Below are positions 52,201 through 61,777 of a DNA stretch of 64,000 nt, piece after piece (position 1 is the first letter of the stretch; the number at the start of each line of letters is the position of its first letter). The DNA is from Larus michahellis (taxonomy: Eukaryota; Chordata; Aves; Charadriiformes; Laridae). The notes under the pieces were generated by a model, which had not been told where the DNA came from, did no database searches, and worked only from the letters and a program-made list of their open reading frames with translations. Where the stretch lies: contig NC_133930.1 in NCBI RefSeq assembly GCF_964199755.1, forward strand, positions 59,735,962 to 59,799,961, written 5' to 3'. The position numbers were made by a program, and so were the translations under genes.

Positions 52201-52760
52201 TCTTTCCAAAATACAATAGTATCCAATGCACAAGTGCGTCTCGAGTCATTTGCTTCACCATAGTCACCTAAAGACCTGCTGAAGCCAGAAGCCACGTTAA
52301 GGCTATACAACTCTAATCTGGTCTAGTGAACCACAAGAATCTAGGAAAAAAAATTCTCCCAGGCTGCACAGTAACTTCTTGAAAAGCAAGTTACTTTCCT
52401 TATCAGGAATTCCACATCATCTTTCCGAACTTTGTCACATGCTCTAAATAAGAAGCTATTCAAAATGAAAGGGAGGGAACATGGACTGGATTTCTACTCA
52501 CCTGCCTTTGTGTCACAATTTATACTCTCAGTGAGGGAGTTCCAAATACAAACAATAGTAGTAGAGACTGAGAGCTAAGGTTTACTTTTATCGAGAAAAT
52601 AAATACCTTAATTCTCTTCAGGTATTTTTCTATTGTATCTACAGTCCTGTAGCTCTGTCTTTACCTACAGCTCACTTCAGCCTAGTTTGCTGAGGCAGTG
52701 AGGCTTATATGATGCCATTGCTTGTCTGTCAGTTCATCCTACTAACTTAGCCAATGAGTC
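49231..52760. other. Unique AT-rich non-coding sequence
   Basis: No gene or interspersed repeat recognised. A short C-rich and GC-rich patch lies at 49565-49720, and a short (AC)n at 49790-49799. Confidence 0.55.
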
Positions 52761-53211
52761 CAGCAGAGGCCCAAGAGGAAGATTAGGGGACTGAAGCACC
52801 TTTCATATGAGGAAAGGCTGAAAAAGCCAGGACTGTTCAGACTGGAGAAGGCTCAGGGAGGTGTCATCAATGCGTATAAATACCTGATGGCGGGGAATGA
52901 AGAAGAGGGAGCCACACGCTTCTCCATAGTGCACACTGACAGGACAAGAGGCAACGAGCACAAATTAAAACGGGAAATTCCATATGAACTCAAGAAAATT
53001 TTATTTTATTTTTTTTTTTTTTTTTACTGTGAGGGTGGTCAAATACAGGACCGGGCTGCCCAGAGAGGTTATGGAGTCTCCATCATTGGAGGCTTTCAAA
53101 ACCCAACATGGTCCTGGGCAAACTGCTCTAGCTGACCCAGCTGAGCCAGCAGGATTTGGAGTCAACGATCTCAAGAGGCCCCTTCCAAGCTAAGTGATTC
53201 TGTGATTCTGT
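52761..53211 (+). mobile_element. CR1 LINE 3' fragment with poly-T expansion
   Basis: Similarity covers the end of CR1 ORF2 (near 52790-52860, an [22 protein letters not shown] translation) and the 3' UTR. It ends in two GTGATTCT octamers at 53194-53209. The AACTTCTTTACTG region normal to CR1 has become a run of roughly 28 mostly T bases (about 52997-53026). The octamer differs from the ATTCTATG form of the 35.4-kb copy, implying another subfamily. It is truncated and non-coding today. Confidence 0.93.
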
Positions 53212-54261
53212 ACTAATACCTTGATCCAATTCTGCCACATTTAGTAGAAGAGTAGCTGTCTCAGACATTTTAAATTCCTAAAATGTTTTGGAAATATGTA
53301 AGTTACAAGGAGAGGGAGAGTGAACACCACTTCTGCTGCTGCAGGAAAGACAAGTAGTGCTCTCTACTCCCTCAATGGCAACAGCCCACTCCCTAAATGG
53401 GGTGCAGGTTTACTAGCATGGGCGTATTAGCCCTTGTATAGCTGCAAACTGGCATTATAGGAACCCTGACTTGCCTGATTTGTGAGCTTCTCCTGCTTTT
53501 GCAAAACTGGTCCTCTGTCCCATGTTTTAATAGTGGATATTGGAGGGATGTGGTATTATTGGAAGAGGAAGCAGCTCAGTGAGAGGACTCTGGAAGACAC
53601 TGGAAGTAGAAAGGTGGAAGGTGGAAAAGCAGTGATGCAGCTGGCACAGGAGGAGCTGAGGTTACTTCAGGACATAACTTTGCAAAATCAGGCTTTACAC
53701 ATACTACTCATAGGATGACTTGTTTGAGGAACAGAGTTAGAGCTATTATAGCACTGAATGCTGTTTGTGTATTACAAAGCACTCTTCTATGAGCTGTAGA
53801 AGCAGAGCAGGGAGCATTACCATGATGCACTGCCCAGGCTACTCCATCCTTCTAAGAGAAGCAATTCATCCACATGGAGTACCATACTGCAATAACTATT
53901 CTTTTTCCAGACTGGTGCGTTGCTACATAACATTGCCTCAGGCTTCAAGTAGTCTCTCTTCACACACAGATTTTCAGAGTCATCCTGCACTTGACAATGA
54001 TTCAGGAGGAGTAAGAACAGAGAGCTTGGAGAGCAAATGGACAAGCCTGGAGACAAAAAGGCGAATGCCATGCAGTTAGGGGTTCAGGAGAGGGACATTT
54101 GAAACCATTTACTCTTATTTTGTTATGTTCCATCTTCTCGTTCCATCTTTATCCTTTTATGATTCTCATTGCACTTCCCTTGGAATACATTTTAGTCTCC
54201 AGGAAAGAGGTATTCTTCTTCTTTGAGACTACAGCCTCTCTACTGTGCTAACTGTGCAGTT
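53212..54261. other. Unique non-coding sequence
   Basis: No gene or repeat recognised. Frames at 53482-53718 and 53765-54079 are short and unrecognised. Confidence 0.5.
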
Positions 54262-54622
54262 CACAGAATCATAGTTCCACCCCCCCTGCCACGGGCAGGG
54301 ACACCTCCCACTAGACCAGGCTGCTCAAAGCCCCATCCAGCCTGGCCTTGAACACTTCCGGGGATGGGGCATACACAACTTCTCTGGACAACCTGTTCCG
54401 TTGCCTCACCACCCCCATAGTGAAAAATTTCTTCCTGATATCTAATCTAAATCTACCCTCTTCCACTTCGATGCCATTACCCCTCGTCCTATCACTACCT
54501 GCCCTTGTAAAAAGTCCTTCTTCAACTTTCTCATGGGCTCCCTTCAAATACTGAAAAGCCACAATAAGGTGTCCCTGGAGCCTTCTCTTCTCCAAGCTGA
54601 ACAACTCCAACACTCTCACCAC
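54262..54622 (-). mobile_element. CR1 LINE 3' fragment, minus strand
   Basis: The left edge CACAGAATCATAG is the reverse complement of the CR1 tail, followed by 3' UTR sequence (ACCAGGCTGCTCAAAGCCCC, then CCAGCCTGGCCTTGAACACT). The minus-strand translation near 54311-54622 includes LELFSLEKRRLQGHLIVAFQ and SDRTRGNG, standard CR1 ORF2 C-terminal words. Part of the normal tail is missing, with a C-run in its place. Similarity ends at about 54622. Confidence 0.94.
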
Positions 54623-55051
54623 TGGCCAGAGTGGAGTTGTGTATTTGCTTTCACAGTATGATTGGTAACAGCTTAGAAATCTGTTAGTAATTAAAACATG
54701 GTAATGGTTGATTTAGTAGGCTTTAAACCATAGTGTATGGTTTTTGCAGTATTGTATATGATTTCTACAAGCTATTTTTTCATTTTCTTTTAAATTCCGA
54801 AGTGTATACAGAGATTAATTCTGGCCCTCATTGAGTAAGTTTTGTTCTCACATGAACAACTTCAAACATTTTATAATATGTTGTATTAATGGGGCATTAT
54901 GAGCAGCTGCCTCCTCCAGCTGCTCCAGCCCAGGACCTCTCCTGCCCAGCTGATGGAGCCCAGCTCGGTGCCCAGGGACCCGGGGCCTGTTCCCAGGCTG
55001 AGGGACACAGGTGACCTTTCCCCATTTGCAGGTTCAACTGAGCACTTGTCC

Positions 55052-55069
55052 CAGACACACACACACACA
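55052..55069. repeat. (CA)n run
   Basis: About eight CA units inside the GC-rich element. Confidence 0.85.
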
Positions 55070-55489
55070 GAGAGGACGCTGACACACCGGTCACTCACAC
55101 TGCCCCAGAGGCGGCGCAGCCCCCGCCAGCACCCCCACAGAGGACGGGCAGGACCAGGAGAGCAGACAGCCCAGCGCCCTCCAAATCCTGGGCTGGCAGC
55201 GGCAGGTCACTAGTGCAGCACACAGGGGACACTCTCCAGCTTCACAAGCACACCCGCCTTCGCGGATCCCCCGAGCACAAGCACAGCCCCTCTGCCCGCC
55301 CGACACCTCTGCCCCGATCCCGGCCCCCCCTGCTTGCCCCATGGGTGCCCCACTCGCCGGCTGGTCCAGCTTGAAGTTTGCTGGTGGTTGCACATGCACA
55401 CCACACGCCCACCATTCTTGGGGGGGACACAGACACTCGCCCCTCTTTAAGCCACCAACCATGAGCCCCTCACTCACCTCACTCATGAT

Positions 55490-56030
55490 GGTGACCCCCA
55501 GCAGCTGGTTTTGGGACACACACTGTTCCTACCCCATGGCTGGAGGTTAAAGATCCCCACCTGCTCCAGCTGTTGGCACTGAATCATAGAATCATTTAGG
55601 TTGCAAAAGAACTTTAAGATCATCAAGTCCAACCATTAACCTAGCACTGCCCATCCCACCACTAACCATGTCCCAAAGCGCCACAAGTCTTTTAAATACC
55701 TCCAGGGATGATGAGTCCACCACTTCCCTAGGCAGCCTGTTCCAATGTGTGACAACCCTTTTGTTGAAGAAATTTTTCCTGATATCCAATCTAAACCTCC
55801 CCTAGCACAACTTGAGCCCATTTCCTCTTGTCCTACTGCTTGTTACTTGGGAATAAAGACCAACCCTCCCGCCCCAGTACAACTTTCTTTTAGGTAGTTG
55901 TAGAGAGGGACGGGGACCTCTCTGACTCCAGCAGCCGACACCACAGACCAGGGGCACCCACAGCCCTGGGTGACTCCAGCAGCTGGCACTCACTCCTCTC
56001 ACAATGGTCCCCCAGCAGCTGGCACTGAGT
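55490..56030. repeat. Recurring CCAGCAGCTGGCACT motif
   Basis: Five related copies of a roughly 15-bp unit, CCAGCAGCTGGCACT or close variants, lie near 55498, 55567, 55926, 55977 and 56009. Several contain the E-box CAGCTG. The CR1 at 55580-55920 sits between two of them. This looks like an unstable, minisatellite-like part of the host element. Confidence 0.55.
55580..55920 (-). mobile_element. CR1 LINE 3' fragment nested in the LTR-like element
   Basis: The left edge has the octamer-derived GAATCATAGAATCATTTAGG, followed by CR1 3' UTR sequence such as TCATCAAGTCCAACCATTAA. The minus-strand translation gives [12 protein letters not shown] and [19 protein letters not shown]. Similarity fades at about 55920, after GGTAGTTGTAGAGAGGGA. 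It is highly similar in kind to the 7.5-kb copy. Because the GC-rich host element continues on both sides, this CR1 inserted after it. Confidence 0.93.
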
Positions 56031-56337
56031 ACTCGCAGCACTCACACGCACAGGACAGAGATCGAGATTACACAGAGAGGTAGTTAAAGAAGATTTAATG
56101 GGGAGTTAGGCCAGACTGTGCCAAACAGGTGATGGGCTCAGCCAGATAAGTGTACTGACCGGTCTTGGTTCACACGCGACCGGCCCCTTTCGTGTTTATT
56201 CCTCCTTTCTTCCTCACCTGCCCATTGCCTCATCAGTTTGCACCATCCCACCATCTCCCCTCCAACATCATGGAACCTCAGGTCTGCATCCTTCACAGTC
56301 GCAAAGTCCCATGTGCCTGCAGTTTCTTGATAGCCGT

Positions 56338-56692
56338 TCAGTTAGTGTGACTGATGAGGTTGGCTTCTTGTCTGTCTCCATTATGATTTGCCTGTCAGGT
56401 TTGTGTCTCCACTTACTTTATTGCTTCCCCCTTTTCCTTAGTATCCCATTTGACAAGGTCCTCAATCAGACAATCTTACTGGAATAAACATTCCTACACT
56501 CCACATATCCTTATCAGTTAATGCGACTGATCAGTTTTGGTTCTTATCACTGCCTCCCTTATCATTCGTCGGTCACGTTTGTGTCTTGTCCTTGTTTATG
56601 GCTTCCTCCTTTTCTTAATATCCCCATTTGTGTTGAGAAAGTCCTTGACCAGACATCTTAAAGGAGCAGACACTATCCTTCCACAAATCCTT
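56338..56692. repeat. Diverged 176-bp tandem duplication
   Basis: Unit 1 (56338-56513, starting TCAGTTAGTGTGACTGAT) and unit 2 (56514-56692, starting TCAGTTAATGCGACTGAT) align throughout. Shared landmarks are the words TTTGTGTCT, GCTTCC with CCTTTTC, GTCCT and CAGAC, and the final ATCCTTA. Many substitutions separate them. Position and form fit repeated enhancer blocks of a retroviral U3. Confidence 0.75.
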
Positions 56693-56695
56693 ACA

Positions 56696-59600
56696 ATTAG
56701 CACATAATTGAAAAACATTATCACAGCTGTGTTACAAAGGAATATGGAACAGAATGCAGCGGAAAAAATGAAAAAAACCACCTTCTTTATTTTACAGTTA
56801 TACAAATAAAAACCAATCCCCATAGCAGTACTTGAAATAATATTAACAGTGTCAAACATGACGATCCTGACAGAACACGTATCAATACTTTAAACCACAG
56901 AAATTGTATTACATACGCTTAGTAGCAATAGTACTGTGCAGGAATGAAGCTCTCTGTAAACACACTTCCTTTATTTTATCTACATTTAGAACAATTGTGC
57001 TTTTCCCTACACAAAGTAACAGTGCTCTTAAAAATAAATAATGTGCAATTTCAGAGTTATATCCTGAAATATGCTAATCTAGATCCCCATCTAAATCCTG
57101 GACATGTCTCTCCCAGGAAAGTCACTGTAAAGAGTGCTCAGCACTTTGCTAGATCAAACACTAAAAAAAGGTACTGAACCCACACCTGTTTTTCTTCAAA
57201 TTGCAATCAATTAGAGAAAAGGTGCTGACCTCAAGCACATGTTGCTTATATTGTTTAACAAAAGAATGGTACAGTCTTTATTATACATCAGATTATGTAA
57301 ACCAGACAAGGTCTGAAAGGTTCAATAGATCTTGTATCTGGAGAGTGGCTCAGAGCTGTGGGAGAGAGAACTGTCCCAAAGCTGAAAACTTAACAATCAA
57401 ATATATTTATCTATTATTTTTATGAAATATTATAGACTCTCTGCCACAGAAACATTAACATGTACATTAATAAACAGTTTACAATAAATTTATCTGAATG
57501 AAATAAAATTGTACAATGCAAAGCTGCCATAAGATTTGGAAAAATATACACTGTCTGCTGTCTTGATGTAGCTCCCTGTTCTTACTTTAACAATCATTTA
57601 GGAACCATAGCCGGCAACTGATATGACTGATATGAGGATAAATTTGAGGAACACTCAACTGATGGGCTGTTCCTCAGCTGTTCCTCACCAGGGCAGATAT
57701 CAAGAGAATATTAGGGATCCTTCTTTTCATTCTGTCTACATTTTATTAGCCATTGATAGCGTTGGATGATAAAAGTGGTAATTATAATAAAGCCTGTTTA
57801 TCCGATCTGTGCTGTAGGCAGCACAGGAAGTGCAAATGTATATGAACAGAAATCATCCAAGGCGGCTATGGAGGCTTGAGCTGTTGACTGCTGCCCTGTG
57901 AAGGACCACGAGGTGAAATTTATTCCACTTTAAAGTCCCTGTACAGCAGCTATAAGCCTTTGGTGCTACGGAGCCTTTGGTCACCTTCAGGGAAGAAGAG
58001 TCACACAAGGGAACAAATCTATTTTTTTAATTTTTTTTTCTGTTCAGGATCTGGGGTGCCTCAATAGAAAAGCACAAAGAGACACAGCGTAATACAGAGC
58101 CAGGAGGTAAAAGAGAATGATAAGAAAGGGTGTCTGCAATGAGTCCACTGCTACAGCTTCCCAGCAGTGAGAGGGCTAACAACCAAGGCCACATAACCTA
58201 ACAGGAAAAAAAACTAACAAGAAAAGCTCTGGGCACGTCCCATCTCAGGTCACCCTAGAGTAACCAGTAACTGATGGTCACAAACGACCTCAAAACAGAC
58301 AATTTGCAGCATAACAAACCGTACACCAGGAAGCCCCAGAAACTTTGGTCTCCACATGGACACAGATCCTATACAACAGCAATACAATAAAATGATTCCT
58401 AGTGCTTGTGAAAACCTACACAGTCAAAGACTTCAACTGCTACTTGCCTCAGAGGATGGTTTGAAACCTACCACTCACTACATTACACTTCAGCTAAGGA
58501 TAAAGCTGAGGCAGGTGAGCCAGGAGATGGGTTAGTGAGGAGCCCTATGCTTTCAGTAGGGTGCTAGTTTGAGGGGAGGTTGCTATGAGAAGGGTGAGCG
58601 TGGATGATGGTGGAGCGCCACGAGACTATGACTCATGGTGCCAGAAGCGTGCAGTATTGAAGCTTCAAAACCTGCAGGGGACAAGGTTAATGCCCGGTTT
58701 TGACAAGGTATGGGCAAACTCTGTTGTCTTGGAAGCAGGTGCTACTGTCATGTCTTGTGCCCAACCCAGTCAGAGAAACCTTGCCCTGTATCACCCTGTT
58801 GTATCACATTTAGTAATAGGGTAAAAATTCGTACTCCATGGCTTGTGTACTGAAGTTAACTTCACTCACAGAGAATCAGATGTGAAGCTTACAAAACAGG
58901 CTCAGGCCAAATTTTTCTTCATCTGCTGTCTTCTAAAGGCAAACTTTCTCATCTCTCTCCCTACTTCATCTCATTGTTTTCAGTTATTCAATTACACAAG
59001 TAACTTTTATTTTACTACCACAGGAATTAGTGTCTCTGTCTACTTTGCTCTCAGAGAAATAACCAACTGTTGTATTAAAACCTTCCCTGAGGTGAAAAAA
59101 ATCACCTGTCAGTTAATATTTTAGTCTACTTGAATTCCCTTTTTGTTGATGGCCTGACAGTACAGAGAAGAAGATAAGACACTCCCAGACGGAAAGACAA
59201 AGCTGAACAGACGCTCCTCTGAGCTTCTGTGTGACTGGCACCTATGAATTCTTTACTGCAATAGAAATTCTCTCAATGTATATGAAATATGTTTTAAAAG
59301 ATCAACGGCAGCAAAACCCTAACAGAAAGAAGAGGAATATGCCCAGCTTTCATCACGGAAATAACAGTGTCTTAAACTGCAAGTTTGCACAGTGTACAAA
59401 TAACACCCTTTGTCTTATCAACAACAAATTAAACACATTCCAGTCTGTGTTGCTGTTTGGTTCCTTGTGATGCCTTGGTTTCAGTGGTGATCATGTTAGG
59501 ACTACATCCCACACCTCAGCACAGAGCCAAAGTAGACTGTCCTGGGTGGAAAAGACTGGTGAATACAGAAATATGCTTCCGTCTCTTAGATATAGCAGAA

Positions 59601-61092
59601 TGACCTCCTATTTCCCATCGACGTTTGGCAAAACTGCAAGGCAGTGATTTAGCTACTAAATTTGGATAATCGCAGGCCTCTAGTTATACCTGTGAACTTA
59701 AAAGGAAGAATGGGTAATAAATGGCACTTTTAGATAGTAACTGTCTGTGAGTGCTGTGCTACATATGAAATTGCTCAAGCTAGTTCAAAATTCACTAGAT
59801 ACACCAAATATCATATTTGGAGATGAGGATCTAACATAGAGCTGGAAACATAACAGGAAGATATCCATACATGGTATCAACATGCCTTCTCCTTAGGCTA
59901 GCCTGACATGAAAATGGCGTAACCATGGTTTTCTTCATTTACCTCCTCCATTAGCACTAAAGCATATCATATGCAGACAGGTTGTGTATCTTAGTATATG
60001 TTGTTAGTGACACTCCACCCTGTCCTACCTCCTACCCTCCTGGGTAATTTCTTGTTCTCTTTTTTGAAAGACGACAGTGAAAGAATTCTTCGCTTTGTGG
60101 ATAAACAAGAATGACGCTCAGAAAAATCACTGTGAGATAAAGCAGCTCTGTGTTATTTCAGTCAATTACACATCAGAATATCAAGCTGATACAAAAGAGG
60201 TATATTAGAGAAAGATATCATCCAACACCATTAGAAATTTATGTTTTAAAAGAACTGTTTGACCTACAATTCTTTTATTTTCCATTTAACTGGCTAGGTC
60301 TTTTTTTTTTTTTCTCTAGACATATTCCAATGTCACCTGAGTTCCTTTACACTTTGTGTTTTCCTTTCAATCAGAAAAAAAAATTGTATATATATATTCA
60401 AATGTATGAAATAATTTCTTTACTCCTGCTGATTTTTCTGAAGAACTAAATTCTATATGCAAAGTCAGTAAAGACGCTTTGCTTTGAGATGCTTAATTCA
60501 AAAATTTAAATAACATAAAGGATATGTTCCCTTCAGCAGCAAAGAAACATCATACCAAATCTACACCATTTCTTCAAGGAAAGGAAAAAATGTGTAAGAG
60601 TAATCTTTGGTACCATAAATAAGGGCACCTTCTCATACTTCTTTAAATCTGAACACAACAGAAAAACTTCTCTTTAAAAATGGATCAATATGGCCTCTGA
60701 GTGGTTCCATGTAGTGGGTATTGACAGCGGTAGCTAGAAAAACAATTGGGACGTTAAGGGTTGTGTGACAGCAGGATACAACACAATAACAACTGATAAA
60801 ATATTTGATGTTTCCCTCCGCCCTCCCACCCTTATGAATTTTTTTCCTAAGACAACTCCATAAGATACATACTTTTAATTACTCATAACATCCTCAAAAT
60901 CCTGTAAGGGCTCCAATACTTAAAAACAACAAACCCCAACCAACAGCAATAAGAAAAACAGCAACAAAAGCTGAGGTTATAATACAAGATCAGAAACAGT
61001 CCTCTGACTGAAGGCATTTACTGATTTGCTTGATCTTATGGACTTCACTTTCTCTACTCAATTCCATCATGATCTTTTCTGACAAAGCCTGG
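56696..61092. other. Unique AT-rich sequence downstream of ST8SIA3
   Basis: No interspersed repeat or separate gene recognised. Part of it may belong to a long ST8SIA3 3' UTR: another AATAAA on the minus strand (TTTATT at 60274-60279) lies about 1.2 kb past the stop codon. Plus-strand frames here (for example 60150-60449) look like chance in AT-rich DNA. Confidence 0.45.
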
Positions 61093-61478
61093 TTTATTTG
61101 CTGAAGAAAATATTCCATCCACTGGGGATTTCTTCTGCAGGATGTCTAACCACAGTGGCCAGTCAGCAGTAAGCAGGCTATATTTTTCTTCTTTAATTCA
61201 TGATGAATGTGTCACTGGATCCTGTAAACACTACTGAGTATACATTCAAGCTTTGTTCTTAGTGAAAGTGGCACTTACTTGAACCCTTGCAGTCAAGATA
61301 GCTTAGTTATATAGCACTTTACAGGTATAATAGCTGGTTATGTACTTCTGATAAAATTCCTTTTTCCAATGGCTTAGCAGGTATTGAAACATAGCCTCAC
61401 TGGGATCCCATTGCCATTCCACAACATCTTTATGATGAAGTGTGTATTCTGGACTTCTTTTTGTACTTTACATGTGCT
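61093..61478 (-). other. ST8SIA3: Putative ST8SIA3 3' UTR, minimal extent
   Basis: Sequence immediately after the ST8SIA3 stop on the minus strand. The next canonical AATAAA hexamer after the one overlapping the stop reads as TTTATT at 61093-61098, 385 nt downstream. The true end could be much farther left, because neural genes of this family often have long 3' UTRs. Confidence 0.4.
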
Positions 61479-61761
61479 TTATTGCTGTATGCATTTCCCT
61501 GTTGTTAATTTAAGTGCTCCTTTGTTATGTAATACATACAATGTTTTAAACTCTAATGGCATCCTGTGAGGACTGGCATTAGAAAAGTACCGATACTTCA
61601 GATCATCATAATAATGATACTTGACTGGTTTTCCATGTAAATCTTTCGGGAATGGCCAAAATCCATACAGGTGAATTTCATCACAAAATCTGGTGGCAAG
61701 CGTATACATGAGGAGACCAGTGCTGGGTCGTTTAATGTGGACCTTGTTTGTCAGCCAATAA
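61479..61761 (-). CDS. ST8SIA3: Terminal coding exon of alpha-2,8-sialyltransferase (ST8SIA3)
   Basis: This exon encodes the C-terminal 93 residues of a Golgi type II membrane enzyme. Known members transfer sialic acid from CMP-Neu5Ac in alpha-2,8 linkage onto sialylated glycans of glycoproteins and gangliosides, mainly in brain and testis. Counting from the first full codon (Tyr), sialylmotif S spans about residues 11-37 (RPSTG, Cys26, GFWPF), motif III is His49-Tyr-Tyr-Asp52, and sialylmotif VS is His65 to Glu70. Cys90 in GKC is the conserved C-terminal cysteine, and Asn61-Ala-Ser is a possible glycosylation site. The stop is TAA at 61481-61479. The first base completes a codon begun in the previous exon. 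The rest of the protein (about 290 residues with the membrane anchor and sialylmotif L) is not in the window. ST8SIA2, 4 and 5 are less likely: the [12 protein letters not shown] and ALKLTTGKC words fit ST8SIA3 as I remember it. Confidence 0.95.
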
Positions 61762-61777
61762 CTGCAAAGACAGAAAA
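61762..61777 (-). other. ST8SIA3: Splice acceptor of the ST8SIA3 terminal exon
   Basis: On the minus strand the sequence TTTCTGTCTTTGCAG runs directly into the exon; the AG is at 61763-61762. The pyrimidine tract is strong, and the protein similarity to sialyltransferases starts exactly there. The open frame continuing to 61802 is intron. Confidence 0.85.

Larger units (their letters stand above)
54900..56695 (-). mobile_element. LTR-like retroviral element, GC-rich, split by a CR1
   Basis: The block starts with TG and ends with CA (54900-54901, 56694-56695) and is flanked by a 4-bp direct repeat ATTA (54896-54899, 56696-56699). Composition changes sharply at the left edge. Read on the minus strand it begins TGTAAGGATTTGTGG, carries a diverged 176-bp tandem duplication as retroviral U3 regions often do, and has an ATTAAA polyadenylation hexamer at 56099-56094. 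A long GC-rich segment then runs to the left edge. About 340 bp inside (55580-55920) is a later CR1. Without the CR1 it would be about 1.45 kb, long for a solo LTR. I do not know the family and see no retroviral protein domains. Left and right parts could also be different repeats placed side by side. Confidence 0.45.

Noticed and set aside
54886..55550. CpG-containing GC-rich block as a gene promoter or first exon (for example of ONECUT2)
   Set aside because: No ONECUT-like protein, no homeodomain, no histidine run. Similar motifs recur on the other side of the CR1, and the block sits inside an LTR-like element with TG and CA ends.
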